A stretch of DNA of 64,000 bases from Shewanella pneumatophori (GCF_023283895.1 NZ_JAKILB010000005.1:310001-374000), one strand, 5' to 3'; shown: positions 45,349-55,626, counted from the first letter of the stretch. The notes: generated from the sequence alone by a model not told the origin. A program made the numbers and translations.

Positions 45349-47202
45349 TTAGCTGCTTTGCTTAATCCAAAGGTCAATTTCACTTTCTAGTACATCAAGT
45401 GGCACTGGGCCATTTTTCAAGACAATAGTATGGAAGTCGCGAATATCAAACTTATCACCGAGGGCTTGTTGCGCCTTATCTCTTAATGCTAACAACTTAA
45501 TCATACCAACTTTATAAGCTGTTGCTTGTGATGGCATAACGATATGGCGTTCTACCATTTTAACTGCATCAGATTTAGCGTTTGGTGTGTTTGATACGTA
45601 GTATTCAATTGATTCTTCACGCGTCCACTTTTTAGCGTGAATACCGGTATCAACGACTAAACGACATGCACGCCATAGCTCCATTGCTAGACGACCGAAG
45701 TCTGAGTAGGGATCTGAATACATTCCCATCTCTTTCGGGAAATATTCACTATAGAGGCCCCAGCCTTCAATGTAAGCAGTGTAACCGCCAAACTTACGGA
45801 ACTTTGGTACACCTTCAAGCTCTTGAGCAATAGCGATTTGCATATGGTGCCCTGGAGTACCTTCATGGTAAGCCAGTGCTTCCATTTGGTATTTAGGCAT
45901 GGCTTTCATATCGTAAAGGTTAGCGTAGTAAGTACCCGGACGACTGCCATCTGGTGATGGATTGCTATAAAAGGCCTTACCTGCAGATTTTTCTCTAAAG
46001 GCTTCAACCTGTTTAACAATCATTGGCGCTTTTGGTTTGATTTTAAATACTTCATCGAGTCTGCCACTCATGGTATCAATTAGCGCTGTAGCTTCGCTTA
46101 AATAGGCTTGGCGTCCTTCAGGTGTGTTAGCGTAATAGAATTGCTCATCTTCACGCATAAACTTGAAGAACTCGTTTAAAGAGCCTTCAAAGTTAACCTT
46201 TTTCATAATTGCGCGCATTTCACTATGAATACGAGCAACTTCCGATAATCCAAGTTCATGGATCTCAGTTGCTGTCATATCGGTTGTTGTGGTGCGTGCG
46301 AGTGCATTGTTGTAGAAGGTATCACCTTGAGGAAACTTCCATGCACCATCACGGGTATCAGCTTTAGTTTCCAGCTTAGTCATATAGGTAGTTAACTTGT
46401 CGTACGCTGGTTTTACATCATTAATTAACGCCGTTTTGGCTTCTCGAAGTAAACTGTCTTTATCACTGTCGCTTATTTCAAGTTTAGATACTTTACGTTT
46501 AAAGTCGCTCCAAAGAGCGCTGTCGTCACTGTTTGGGCTCGTGTTAAATGGCGCGCCATTAATAATGTTTTTGCTGTCGTTAATCACATAAGGAAATACA
46601 AATTTAGGCGCGATAATGCCTTTATCTTCGCGGATCTCCAGTGCGGTTTGTAACTGAGCTAGACGCTTAGGCACACCTTGTAAGCGACTGATATAGGCCT
46701 TTGCATCCGCTACACTACCAACTTGATGCTGGTTAATTAGAAACGATGCGATTTGCGAGTGGCCGCCATACATCTGATTAACCGGGTAGTTATGGTAACG
46801 CCATTTATCGTCTTTGATGCTTTGTTCTAGCTTTTGGGTTAATAGCTGATAACTAAGCAGAGTTTGTCTATCTAGCTTGTTAGTGTTTATTTGCTTTAAT
46901 TGCGCAAGGTGTTTCTTGTCACGTGCAAGTGCTGCATCTGTGGCAGCATCGCTCATCTCATCCCACTTGTCGTAGTCAGTTTTGATCCCTAAATGAGTTT
47001 GTGAAATAGGACTAGCCATAACATTTTCCATGAAAATGCTTTCAAATAGGGTATTGGCTTTCTCTGATTCACTTTGTGCCTTGTGAGCAACACTCTCACT
47101 TGGGCTTAATTGGGCAATAGAAGTTGGGGCTGCAATCGTAGTTGCGCTAAGCGCCATTGAGAGCGAGAGGGTAATAAAGCTAATATTTGTTTTTATAGAC
47201 AT
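45349..47202 (-). CDS. DUF885 family secreted metallopeptidase-like protein
   Basis: A 617-residue protein with a signal peptide (MALSATTIAAPT region). The DUF885 family is related to M32-like zinc peptidases. The key text is ALAYHEGTPGHHMQIA, where HEGTPGHH supplies the histidines and glutamate of the putative metal site, and YIEGWGLYSEYFPKEMG is another family block. Likely periplasmic; no N-terminal lipobox is seen. Single-gene unit with its own terminator. Substrate unknown. Confidence 0.87.
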   Translation of the reverse strand: MSIKTNISFITLSLSMALSATTIAAPTSIAQLSPSESVAHKAQSESEKANTLFESIFMENVMASPISQTHLGIKTDYDKWDEMSDAATDAALARDKKHLAQLKQINTNKLDRQTLLSYQLLTQKLEQSIKDDKWRYHNYPVNQMYGGHSQIASFLINQHQVGSVADAKAYISRLQGVPKRLAQLQTALEIREDKGIIAPKFVFPYVINDSKNIINGAPFNTSPNSDDSALWSDFKRKVSKLEISDSDKDSLLREAKTALINDVKPAYDKLTTYMTKLETKADTRDGAWKFPQGDTFYNNALARTTTTDMTATEIHELGLSEVARIHSEMRAIMKKVNFEGSLNEFFKFMREDEQFYYANTPEGRQAYLSEATALIDTMSGRLDEVFKIKPKAPMIVKQVEAFREKSAGKAFYSNPSPDGSRPGTYYANLYDMKAMPKYQMEALAYHEGTPGHHMQIAIAQELEGVPKFRKFGGYTAYIEGWGLYSEYFPKEMGMYSDPYSDFGRLAMELWRACRLVVDTGIHAKKWTREESIEYYVSNTPNAKSDAVKMVERHIVMPSQATAYKVGMIKLLALRDKAQQALGDKFDIRDFHTIVLKNGPVPLDVLESEIDLWIKQSS

Positions 47203-47367
47203 TTTTTAGGCTTCCTTAGAATTATGATTGTTATCCTAAAGAAGCCGTCAGTTAATTTTTTGATCTAAGTGTTACTAAATGTGTATTTGCGAGCTATTAA
47301 TAAATAATTAGCTAATTAATTCAGTTGTTTATTGTATTAATAACGCAATGGTATGATTTAACGCACA

Positions 47368-48519
47368 TTATAAAAACTGTGACAGTAGCTCATTGACGAA
47401 TAAGTGACCTTTGCTAGTGAGTTGCCAATGCTCATCTGACTCAGTCATTAAGCCTTTGGCACAAGCTTGCTCAATTCCTTCGCTGATAGTGTCACGGCTC
47501 AGTCCAGTACGTTGCTCAAACTCAAGCTTTGGAATTGGGCTCATTAAGCGTAGGCGATTCATCAGATATTCTAAAGGTCTATCTTCTTGTTCAACTTCTG
47601 TAGTTTCATAGCAGTAATCATCAGCTGTTAAGTAGCCCTTAGGGTGCTTGATCTTAACGGTACGGACAATTTTACTGTCGTTAATATTGCTGTGGTTAAT
47701 CTGAGTTATTTTGCCATGAGCGCCACAACCTATACCTAGATAATCACCAAACTGCCAATAGTTAAGATTATGGCGGCACTGATAGCCTTCTTTGGCGTAA
47801 GCGGAGATCTCGTATTGCTGGTAGCCAAGCTCAGCTAAACGCTTTTGACCTTGCTCGTAGATCTGCCATAAATTCTCATCATCTGGTAACTGAGGTGGCT
47901 TAGAGTGGAACAGGGTATTTGGCTCTATGGTCAGTTGATACCAAGACAGATGTGGCGGCGCTAACTCTGCTGCCGTTTCAATATCTGCCAGCGCTTCATC
48001 AAAGCTCTGGTTTGGTAAGCCGTGCATCAAGTCTAAATTAAAGCTCTGATAACCCGCGACTTTTGCTTTTTGCGCCGCGACTTGTGCTTCACATTTGTCG
48101 TGAATACGTCCAAGTAGATTTAGCTTGTCAGTTGAAAAGCTCTGCACGCCAATTGATAGACGGGTAACACCTGCTTGGCAATAGGCTGCAAAATCATCAT
48201 GCTCTAAAGTGCCAGGGTTGGCTTCCATGGTGATTTCGATGTTATCGCTAAATGGAATGAGCGCATCGACTGCAGTCAGTAAGCGCCCAATTTGCTTCGC
48301 GTCGAACAAAGAGGGCGTGCCGCCACCGATAAAGATCGTGTGTAGCTCGCGGCCTTGCACATAATGCAGATCATGTTTGAGATCGTTAATCAGTGCATCA
48401 ACATATTCAGTTTGCGGTAATTCTCCATGCTGACCATGAGAGTTAAAGTCGCAATAGGGGCACTTTTGTACGCACCAAGGAATATGTATATAAAGGCTTA
48501 ACGGTGGCAGGGTTAACAT
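47368..48519 (-). CDS. hemW: Heme chaperone HemW (radical SAM)
   Basis: A 383-residue radical-SAM protein related to coproporphyrinogen dehydrogenase HemN but acting as a heme-insertion chaperone. The cluster motif is CVQKCPYC at residues 16-23, followed by IFIGGGTPSLF and LSIGVQSF. The HNLNYWQFGDYLGIGCGAHG block and C-terminal winged-helix region are typical. Absence of the extra N-terminal part of HemN supports HemW. Its ATG shares a base with the rdgB stop. Confidence 0.94.
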   Translation of the reverse strand: MLTLPPLSLYIHIPWCVQKCPYCDFNSHGQHGELPQTEYVDALINDLKHDLHYVQGRELHTIFIGGGTPSLFDAKQIGRLLTAVDALIPFSDNIEITMEANPGTLEHDDFAAYCQAGVTRLSIGVQSFSTDKLNLLGRIHDKCEAQVAAQKAKVAGYQSFNLDLMHGLPNQSFDEALADIETAAELAPPHLSWYQLTIEPNTLFHSKPPQLPDDENLWQIYEQGQKRLAELGYQQYEISAYAKEGYQCRHNLNYWQFGDYLGIGCGAHGKITQINHSNINDSKIVRTVKIKHPKGYLTADDYCYETTEVEQEDRPLEYLMNRLRLMSPIPKLEFEQRTGLSRDTISEGIEQACAKGLMTESDEHWQLTSKGHLFVNELLSQFL

Positions 48520-49118
48520 TATTTAAAAATACCTTGTTGCTTCATAGCATCAATCAGCAACACGAGTGCTTTACCGCGATGACTAAGTTTGTTCTTTTCA
48601 TCTGAGCTTAGCTCAGCTGCTGCGCACTCATGTTCTGCAGGGATAAAAATAGGATCGTAGCCGTGGCCATTATCACCTTGTGGAGCAAAACCTATGGTGC
48701 CTTCCCATGATGCTTGGCAAATGATTGGCGTTGGATCTTTAGCATGACGCATGTAAACCAGTACACACTGAAAACGTGCATTACGCTCAGTTTGGCCTTC
48801 AAGAGCCGTCAGCAATTTAGTGTAGTTTTGCTCATCTTTAGCCCCTTCACCGGCGTAACGTGCAGAGTAAATACCCGGTGCGCCCTGTAAAAAGTCCACT
48901 TCAAGTCCAGAATCATCTGCAATTGCAGCATGACCTGTTACTTCCGCAGCGTGCCTTGCCTTGATGATGGCATTCTCAACAAATGTTGTGCCTGTTTCAG
49001 GAACTTCTACAACATTAAATTCGCTCTGAGCTAAGATCTCGACGCCGAAACCAGCCATCAATTCAGAAAATTCTTTAAGTTTACCTTTGTTACCGCTAGC
49101 TAAGACGATTTGATTCAT
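48519..49118 (-). CDS. rdgB: XTP/dITP diphosphatase (RdgB/Ham1)
   Basis: Removes ITP, dITP and XTP from the nucleotide pool. A 199-residue protein beginning with the substrate motif VLASGNKGKLKEF, with ADDSGLEVDFLQGAPGIYSARYAG in two adjoining family blocks and the C-terminal SHRGKAL. Cotranscribed with hemW through a TAATG overlap, a conserved pair. Confidence 0.96.
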   Translation of the reverse strand: MNQIVLASGNKGKLKEFSELMAGFGVEILAQSEFNVVEVPETGTTFVENAIIKARHAAEVTGHAAIADDSGLEVDFLQGAPGIYSARYAGEGAKDEQNYTKLLTALEGQTERNARFQCVLVYMRHAKDPTPIICQASWEGTIGFAPQGDNGHGYDPIFIPAEHECAAAELSSDEKNKLSHRGKALVLLIDAMKQQGIFK

Positions 49119-49198
49119 GAGAAGCCTTTAGATGAGACATAAAATAATGGCGGCAATAATAGCTGAGATAGGCCAATTTCGATAGTAGACAAGACAAT

Positions 49199-49228
49199 AA
49201 AAAACAGGGGCTCTAGGCCCCTGTTTTT
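49199..49228 (-). terminator. Terminator after the DUF4426 gene
   Basis: CAGGGGC and GCCCCTG form a 7-bp stem with a TCTAG loop, flanked by AAAA and TTTTT. It lies between the DUF4426 stop and the rdgB start on the minus strand. Confidence 0.88.
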
Positions 49229-49241
49229 GGTGTAGTCGTGG

Positions 49242-49676
49242 TTATTCGACGTAAAACTTTTGCTTGAAGGTTAACATTGTATTGAGCTTCTTATCGTACT
49301 TAACCGCAATCTTAAAGTTGATTTCTTGGTCATCACGGTAAGGCACTTCAGCAATGTAGTAAATAGAGTCACCTTCGCGGATCTCTCTAAATTTCAGGTC
49401 GATTCTGGCGTCGAGTAAGTTGTTAGCAACACCTGATAATTCAACTGGCACCGCTGGATTGCCGTCAACGCTAGTATCAAGTACGGCAATATTAATAATG
49501 CCAGTGTAACTACTGCGCTTTATGCCGTATGACTTAGCGATACTTGGGGTTAAAAAGGTACTGCTAAGGGCAACGTAGTGGATATCGAAGTTACCCACTT
49601 TTTGTTTCTGTTCGGCAAACGCATTACTGCTTAGGCAAAAAAACAGCAAAAGCATAGTGGTCAGTGAGCGGATCAT
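49242..49676 (-). CDS. DUF4426 family periplasmic protein
   Basis: A 144-residue protein with a signal peptide (cleavage near AFAEQK). The GNFDIHYVALSSTFLTPSIA start and the AKSYGIKRS segment match DUF4426, usually found in this proC-yggT-yggU neighbourhood in Shewanella, Vibrio and Pseudomonas. Predicted mostly beta. Function unknown. Last gene of the leftward yggS-proC-yggT-yggU-DUF4426 series. Confidence 0.87.
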   Translation of the reverse strand: MIRSLTTMLLLFFCLSSNAFAEQKQKVGNFDIHYVALSSTFLTPSIAKSYGIKRSSYTGIINIAVLDTSVDGNPAVPVELSGVANNLLDARIDLKFREIREGDSIYYIAEVPYRDDQEINFKIAVKYDKKLNTMLTFKQKFYVE

Positions 49677-49759
49677 ATTGGCTTTCCTTAGGGAGATATC
49701 TTGTTAACAGTATAGAGCTTTGTAACCACTAATGCCTTATCCAAATGATAACTCTAAGG

Positions 49760-50047
49760 TTACAAAAGGTGTTGTATTGCATCCGGAATGAGTTTTGGCG
49801 CCACAATCTTTACTTGCTTATGGCGACCCATTTGTCCTTTAAGGATCTCAATATCGCCTTTAGGTACTTTAAACGCCTTAGACAAATATTTAGTTAAATG
49901 GGCATTGGCTTTGCCATCAACTGGCGGTGCGGTAATAGCAATTTTGATTTCTTCGCCATGTAAGCCGACGATTTGATCGCGGCTCGCTTTAGGCTGTATA
50001 TAGAGTTGTAGCAGCAGGTTTCCCTGCTGCATAAGTGCTGGAGTCAC
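49760..50047 (-). CDS. yggU: YggU family protein (DUF167)
   Basis: A 95-residue cytoplasmic protein of unknown function with [17 protein letters not shown] and [14 protein letters not shown], the DUF167 signature. The start is GTG and overlaps the yggT stop codon by one base (TAGTG); ATG six codons in would remove part of the first strand. Conserved partner of yggT. Confidence 0.92.
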   Translation of the reverse strand: MTPALMQQGNLLLQLYIQPKASRDQIVGLHGEEIKIAITAPPVDGKANAHLTKYLSKAFKVPKGDIEILKGQMGRHKQVKIVAPKLIPDAIQHLL

Positions 50048-50595
50048 TATACGCTAGCCCAGAAAGGCACGTATTGCGCTAGCAAAATATTGAGGAAGTT
50101 TAGGATAATCATCATTACCAGTAGTGATAAATCTAAGCCACCCATTGGCGGTAGAATGCGGCGTATTGGCGCAAGTAGTGGTTCAGTTAATTGGCCCATT
50201 ACCATCTCAATTGGATTACTTCCTTGACTAACCCAGCTTAAAATCGCGCGTAAAATTAGCATCCAGAATAGCAATACACCGGCTTCTTTAATCACAGATA
50301 CGATTGAGATTAGCAGTAACGTTGGTACGTTAATCGCGGCGCCAGCCATCAAGCTTAAAATAACAAACTTAAGCACAACAACGGTTATAGCTAATACAAA
50401 CGATGCTGTATCAAAGCTACCAAATGACGGAATTACGCGGCGCATTGGGCCAACAATAGGGTGTGTTGCTTTTACAATAAATTGGCTAAATGGATTATAA
50501 AAATCTGCTCTAGCTAGCTGTAGCCAAATGCGTAACACCACGACCATAAGGTATAAATCGAATACCGTACTTACCAGAAAACTAAATGCATTCAT
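50047..50595 (-). CDS. yggT: YggT family integral membrane protein
   Basis: A 182-residue protein built of two similar YGGT halves, each with a pair of hydrophobic helices. The repeated text [21 protein letters not shown] and [20 protein letters not shown] shows the internal duplication. Linked in some bacteria to cell-envelope or division functions, not settled. Lies between proC and yggU. Confidence 0.92.
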   Translation of the reverse strand: MNAFSFLVSTVFDLYLMVVVLRIWLQLARADFYNPFSQFIVKATHPIVGPMRRVIPSFGSFDTASFVLAITVVVLKFVILSLMAGAAINVPTLLLISIVSVIKEAGVLLFWMLILRAILSWVSQGSNPIEMVMGQLTEPLLAPIRRILPPMGGLDLSLLVMMIILNFLNILLAQYVPFWASV

Positions 50596-50622
50596 CTGTT
50601 TACTCTACTTGTTCAAGTTAAA

Positions 50623-51441
50623 TTAGTATTGCTTTGCCATTTCTTGTGCACGGGCGATACAGTTGCTCATAGCACTATCGACTAAGGTGCGTAAATTGCC
50701 TTTCTCAAAGGTTTCAACTGCTTGCGCTGTTGTTCCGCCTTTTGAGGTTACATTGGTTCTAAGCTGAGCTAGGCTTAGCTCTGGATTTTGCTTAGCCATT
50801 AAAGCGGCACCAAGCGCTGCTTGCTGCGCCATTTCACGGGCTGCAGTTTCTGGCATACCAGCTTTGACAGCACTTTCTACCATAGATTCTAAAAACAGGA
50901 AGAAATAAGCTGGTGAGCTACCCGCGAGTGCTATCACTTGGTTTAAATCATCTTCAGTGTCGACCCAAACAACTTCGCCACCGGTTGCCATTAAGGTTTC
51001 GCAAATGGCTTTTTGCTCTGCTGAAATATCATCACCCGCATAAAGCCCTGTTAAGCCTACACCTATTTGCGTTGGAGTATTAGGCATTGTGCGTATTAGT
51101 TTGATCTCTTGCTTAAAATAATCACTGTAGCGTTTGGCGGTAACACCCGCTGCAATGGTAATAATCAGTTTGTTTGATAAATCTAAACCGCTGAGCTCTT
51201 CACCAACAACTTCCATAAAGTGGGGTTTTACACCGAGTACGATAACATCGGCATTTTGCGCAGCAGTAACATTATTGTTCGACACATTAATGCCAAAATC
51301 GCTAACCATAGCGTCAAGCTTAGGTTGGCTTGGGTTTGTGGCTTCAATAAGCGCAGGGTTATAGCCACTTTTTACCAGGCCGCTTACGATACTGCGGGTC
51401 ATATTACCTGCGCCGATAAAGCATACTTTTTGTTGTGTCAT
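50623..51441 (-). CDS. proC: Pyrroline-5-carboxylate reductase
   Basis: Last step of proline synthesis, NAD(P)H-dependent. A 272-residue protein with the dinucleotide motif FIGAGNMTRSIVSGL, VLGVKPHFM, and RTMPNTPTQIGVGLTGL. The SSPAYFFLFLESM and RTNVTSKGGTTAQAV blocks form the active site of the dimer. It lies 27 bases before yggT. Confidence 0.97.
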   Translation of the reverse strand: MTQQKVCFIGAGNMTRSIVSGLVKSGYNPALIEATNPSQPKLDAMVSDFGINVSNNNVTAAQNADVIVLGVKPHFMEVVGEELSGLDLSNKLIITIAAGVTAKRYSDYFKQEIKLIRTMPNTPTQIGVGLTGLYAGDDISAEQKAICETLMATGGEVVWVDTEDDLNQVIALAGSSPAYFFLFLESMVESAVKAGMPETAAREMAQQAALGAALMAKQNPELSLAQLRTNVTSKGGTTAQAVETFEKGNLRTLVDSAMSNCIARAQEMAKQY

Positions 51442-51559
51442 GAAGATCTCGTTTGTTTTAGTTAGTATTTGGCTACTTTAGCTATTAATGTTTGGGCGAA
51501 GCGCGCTAATTACAAGGTGCAATAGCGCTTGGTATTAGCATGAGTTGCTTAAATTTCAA

Positions 51560-52261
51560 TTAAGTCTTACTGTAATCTCGCTCACCAAAAATCGCACTAC
51601 CTATGCGTACCATAGTTGAGCCGTGATTAACTGCTAGCTCTAAATCGTTGCTCATACCTACAGATAAGGTATCTACACTGCTATGGCGCTCAGCAAGTTG
51701 ATTAAACAGTGTTTGTAGTGCAGCAAGTTCAACACTGGCAGTTTGCTCATCAACATCGGCAGATGGAATTGCCATTAAGCCGCGTAATTTTATGTTTGGC
51801 AGTAACGCTATTTTGTCTGCCAGTTCGAGTACATCTGCCGCTAACGCGCCAGACTTACTCTCTTCTAGGCTGATATTAACTTGAATACAGATATTGAGCG
51901 CTGGCATATCGTCAGGGCGTTGATCATTTAAACGCTGGGCAATCTTTTCTCTATCAACCGTATGCATCCAATCAAACAGGCTAGCGACCACTTTGGTTTT
52001 GTTCGATTGTAATGGGCCAATAAAGTGCCATTCAATATCGGGGTAGTCGTGGCTTAGCAAATTAATCTTAGTTTCACTCTCTTGAACATAATTTTCACCG
52101 AAGCGGCGTTGACCCGCTTGGTAAGCTTCTATTATGTATTCATTCGGCTTAGTTTTGCTAACCGCTAAAAGTTGTACATCTTCTGGCCGACGTGAGGCAT
52201 TTTGCGCCGCTTGGCTGATTCGATGCTGGGCGATTGCGAGTCTGTCTGTTATTGTTGTCAT
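51560..52261 (-). CDS. yggS: Pyridoxal phosphate homeostasis protein YggS
   Basis: A 233-residue PLP-binding protein of the alanine-racemase-like fold, which keeps PLP balance. The lysine in LLAVSKTKP binds the cofactor; FGENYVQES, WHFIGPLQSNK, and LSVGMSNDLELAV with HGSTMVRIGSAIFG are family blocks. It starts 35 bases from pilT on the other strand, so the promoters must overlap. Confidence 0.96.
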   Translation of the reverse strand: MTTITDRLAIAQHRISQAAQNASRRPEDVQLLAVSKTKPNEYIIEAYQAGQRRFGENYVQESETKINLLSHDYPDIEWHFIGPLQSNKTKVVASLFDWMHTVDREKIAQRLNDQRPDDMPALNICIQVNISLEESKSGALAADVLELADKIALLPNIKLRGLMAIPSADVDEQTASVELAALQTLFNQLAERHSSVDTLSVGMSNDLELAVNHGSTMVRIGSAIFGERDYSKT

Positions 52262-52296
52262 CTTGTAAGTTTTTGGTTGAATGGATATCCCAAACT

Positions 52297-53334
52297 ATGG
52301 AAATCACAGAGTTACTAGCCTTTAGTGTAAAACACAATGCGTCAGATCTACACCTTTCTGCGGGTGTTTCTCCCATGATCCGTGTTGATGGTGAGGTGAG
52401 AAAGATAAACCTACCAGCTTTAGATCATCAAGGAGTGCATAGCCTAGTCTATGACATCATGAATGATAAGCAGCGTAAGGATTATGAAGAACATTTAGAG
52501 ATCGATTTCTCGTTTGAAGTACCAGGTCTTGCACGTTTTCGTGTTAACGCTTTTAACCAGTCTCGTGGCGCGGCAGCGGTATTTCGTACCATTCCAAGTG
52601 ATATTTTAAGTTTGGAGCAGTTGGGCGCACCTGAGATCTTCAAAAAAATATCCAGTTTTCCGCGTGGCCTAGTGCTAGTTACAGGCCCTACTGGTTCGGG
52701 TAAAAGTACCACCTTAGCGGCAATGATTGATTACGTGAATGAAAACCGCCACGACCACATTCTAACGATTGAAGATCCGATAGAATTTGTGCATCAAAAT
52801 AAGCACTGCTTGATTAACCAACGTGAAGTGCATCGTCATACCCATAGCTTTAACGCCGCGCTACGTAGTGCACTTCGTGAAGATCCGGATGTGATCTTAG
52901 TGGGTGAGATGCGTGACTTGGAAACCATTCGCTTGGCTATGACTGCTGCTGAAACAGGTCACTTGGTTTTTGGTACCTTGCATACAACCTCTGCGGCAAA
53001 AACCATTGACCGTGTGGTCGATGTATTCCCTGAAGGTGAAAAAGGCATGGTCAGAACCATGTTATCAGAATCCTTACAGGCAGTTATTTCGCAAACCTTA
53101 ATTAAGAAAGTCGGTGGTGGTCGTGTTGCTGCACACGAAATTATGATGGGCACGCCAGCTATTCGTAACCTTATTCGTGAAGATAAAGTCGCGCAGATGT
53201 ATTCGGCGATTCAAACGGGTATGGCACATGGCATGCAAACGCTAGATCAGTGTCTGCAAAACTTAGTTAATCGCGGCCAGATCTCTCGAGAAGATGCGAT
53301 GGCTAAAAGCTCAAATAAACAAGCTAACTTTTAA
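52297..53334 (+). CDS. pilT: Type IV pilus retraction ATPase PilT
   Basis: Hexameric cytoplasmic motor that depolymerises the pilus. At 345 residues it matches the Pseudomonas protein. The Walker A GPTGSGKST, aspartate box (LTIEDPIEFVH), Walker B (VILVGEMRDLETI) with the GEMRD text, and His box (GTLHTTSAAKTIDR) are all intact; the AIRNLIRE segment is also present. I used ATG 52297; the frame opens at 52234 but those codons lie in the divergent yggS promoter. pilU follows after 17 bases. Confidence 0.97.
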   Translation: MEITELLAFSVKHNASDLHLSAGVSPMIRVDGEVRKINLPALDHQGVHSLVYDIMNDKQRKDYEEHLEIDFSFEVPGLARFRVNAFNQSRGAAAVFRTIPSDILSLEQLGAPEIFKKISSFPRGLVLVTGPTGSGKSTTLAAMIDYVNENRHDHILTIEDPIEFVHQNKHCLINQREVHRHTHSFNAALRSALREDPDVILVGEMRDLETIRLAMTAAETGHLVFGTLHTTSAAKTIDRVVDVFPEGEKGMVRTMLSESLQAVISQTLIKKVGGGRVAAHEIMMGTPAIRNLIREDKVAQMYSAIQTGMAHGMQTLDQCLQNLVNRGQISREDAMAKSSNKQANF

Positions 53335-53351
53335 CAGGGATGAGTTAACCT

Positions 53352-54464
53352 ATGGATGTTACTCCTTTTCTAAAAGTAATGATTGAGCGTAAAGCCTCTG
53401 ATCTGTTTATTACAGCAGGCTTTCCGCCCAGTGCCAAAATCGACGGTGAATTGCGCCAGTTGGGTGAAAACCCATTTACACCCGCGCAGTCATTAGCCTT
53501 TGTTGAGTCGTTAATGACTGACGCACAAAAACAAGAGTTTCATGAATCACGGGAATGTAACTTTGCCTTCTCTGCCAAAGATTATGGCCGTTTTCGTGTT
53601 AGTGCGTTTTGGCAACGTGAGTCGCCAGGTTGCGTAATGCGCCGAATTGAAACCCAAATCCCAGATGTTGATGACTTAATGTTACCGCCAATTCTAAAAG
53701 ACTTGGTGATGAGCAAGCGTGGCTTGGTGATTATGGTAGGTGGTACCGGTACGGGTAAATCAACCTCTTTGGCGGCACTTGTTGGTTATCGTAATAACCA
53801 CGCGCGCGGCCATATTCTAACCATTGAAGATCCGGTTGAATTTGTTCATGACCACAGACAAAGCATTATCACTCAGCGTGAAGTTGGAATTGATACAGAG
53901 TCGTTTGATGCTGCGTTAAAAAGCTCACTGCGTCAGGCGCCGGATGTGATCTTAATTGGTGAGATCCGCAGCCAAGAAACCATGGAGTTTGCCCTGTCGT
54001 TTGCTGAAACAGGCCACTTATGTATGGCAACTTTGCATGCTAACAATGCTAACCAAGCATTGGACCGTATTATGCATTTAGTGCCTGAGAGTAAGCATCA
54101 TCAGTTGCTGTTCGATTTGTCATTGAACTTACGCGGTATTGTGGCGCAGCAATTAGTACCAAAAAGTGATGGTACAGGTAGACGTGCCGCTATTGAGGTA
54201 TTAATCAATACGCCACGTGTTGCCAGCTTAATTGCTAAAAACGAGCTGCATTCTTTAAAAGAGGCAATGGCCAAGTCGAATGAGCAAGGTATGCAGACTT
54301 TCGACCAAGCATTATTAAAGCTGTATACCGATGGTGAAATCAGCTATGCCGACGCGCTGCACCATGCAGACTCGCCAAATGACTTACGCTTAATGATTAA
54401 GTTGCAAAGTTCAGATCCTACCAGCAGTAGCTCAATGGATGGCGTTACCCTCAATCTAGATTAA
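53352..54464 (+). CDS. pilU: PilT-dependent retraction ATPase PilU
   Basis: A 370-residue PilT paralogue that helps PilT retract under load. Walker A reads GGTGTGKSTS, the Asp box LTIEDPVEFVHD, Walker B VILIGEIRSQETM and the His box ATLHANNANQALDR; PilU typically differs from PilT in these places. The tail after about residue 340 is longer than in PilT. Conserved pilT-pilU pair; the minor pilins of the same system are at 5.9-13.4 kb. Confidence 0.95.
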   Translation: MDVTPFLKVMIERKASDLFITAGFPPSAKIDGELRQLGENPFTPAQSLAFVESLMTDAQKQEFHESRECNFAFSAKDYGRFRVSAFWQRESPGCVMRRIETQIPDVDDLMLPPILKDLVMSKRGLVIMVGGTGTGKSTSLAALVGYRNNHARGHILTIEDPVEFVHDHRQSIITQREVGIDTESFDAALKSSLRQAPDVILIGEIRSQETMEFALSFAETGHLCMATLHANNANQALDRIMHLVPESKHHQLLFDLSLNLRGIVAQQLVPKSDGTGRRAAIEVLINTPRVASLIAKNELHSLKEAMAKSNEQGMQTFDQALLKLYTDGEISYADALHHADSPNDLRLMIKLQSSDPTSSSSMDGVTLNLD

Positions 54465-54487
54465 TCGTAAAGCTTGCAGACATAACG

Positions 54488-54514
54488 CTGGCAGTACTTT
54501 GTATTGCCAGTTTT
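54488..54514 (+). terminator. Probable terminator after pilU
   Basis: CTGGCA and TGCCAG form a 6-bp stem with an 11-base loop followed by TTTTAAAG; moderate strength. Confidence 0.6.
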
Positions 54515-54583
54515 AAAGTGTATTGATCTTAATTTAAGTTTAAACGTATCTGCAGATAATATTTTGAACCTTAAGGAGTTATC

Positions 54584-55597
54584 TTGGCTAAGTTTTCAGG
54601 GTTAACCAAAGAGATTGGTCATAAAAAACGTGGCAAAACCGGCGTGTTATTGGTTAATTTAGGCACCCCAGACGAGCCTACTGCACCAGCAGTTAGACGA
54701 TATCTTGCGGAGTTTTTAGCTGATCCTCGTGTAGTTGAGATCCCAAAGTTAATTTGGATGATGATTTTGCATGGGATTATTCTGCGAGTACGTCCAGCAA
54801 AGTCAGCGGCACTTTATCAACAAGTATGGACCGAGCAAGGTTCACCGTTAATGGATATCACTCGTCGTCAAACGCAGAAGTTGGCAAGTCATTTTGAGCA
54901 CTCTGGTGAAGATGTATCGGTAGAGTTTTGTATGCGCTACGGTGAGCCGTCAGTCGCTTCAACGCTTAAAAGAATGCATCAAGATGGCATTGATAAAATG
55001 GTGGTGTTGCCGCTGTATCCGCAATACGCTGCGCCAACCACTGCGTCAGCTTTTGATGCGATAGCTAAAGAGCTAACCAGCTGGCGTTACCTGCCTGCTT
55101 TGCACTTTATCAATACCTATCATGACCACCCAGATTTTATTGACGCCTTAGCGGCATCAATTGCCAAAGACTTCGAGTTAAATGGTCAGCCGCAAAAGTT
55201 AGTATTGTCTTACCACGGTATGCCAGAGCGTAACTTACACTTGGGCGATCCTTATTATTGCTTCTGCATGAAAACCACTAAGCTGGTGGTTGAAAAACTC
55301 GGGCTTAACGAAGATCAATATATCACTACGTTCCAGTCGCGCTTCGGTAAAGCTAAGTGGCTAACGCCATACACAGATGCAACGATGGAGTCGCTCCCTA
55401 AAGAGGGGGTTAAAGATATCGCTGTTGTGTGCCCGGCATTTAGCGCCGACTGTTTAGAAACGCTTGAGGAGATTGCCGGTGAAAACCGTGAGATCTTTGA
55501 AGAGGCGGGTGGTGAAAACTATCGCTATATTGCCGCGCTAAACGATGATGATGCTCATATTAAAATGATGGCGAATATTGTTAAGCCACATATTTAG
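54584..55597 (+). CDS. hemH: Ferrochelatase
   Basis: Inserts ferrous iron into protoporphyrin IX, the last step of heme synthesis. A 337-residue protein with GVLLVNLGTPDEPT, PLYPQYAAPTTASAF, and LSYHGMPERNL carrying the metal-site histidine, and CPAFSADCLETLEEI with the catalytic glutamate. The start is TTG, 5 bases after AAGGAG; no closer ATG exists. A terminator shared with the convergent ruvX follows. Confidence 0.96.
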   Translation: MAKFSGLTKEIGHKKRGKTGVLLVNLGTPDEPTAPAVRRYLAEFLADPRVVEIPKLIWMMILHGIILRVRPAKSAALYQQVWTEQGSPLMDITRRQTQKLASHFEHSGEDVSVEFCMRYGEPSVASTLKRMHQDGIDKMVVLPLYPQYAAPTTASAFDAIAKELTSWRYLPALHFINTYHDHPDFIDALAASIAKDFELNGQPQKLVLSYHGMPERNLHLGDPYYCFCMKTTKLVVEKLGLNEDQYITTFQSRFGKAKWLTPYTDATMESLPKEGVKDIAVVCPAFSADCLETLEEIAGENREIFEEAGGENYRYIAALNDDDAHIKMMANIVKPHI

Positions 55598-55626
55598 ATT
55601 TTCTATATCTAAGGGTTATAGAAAGC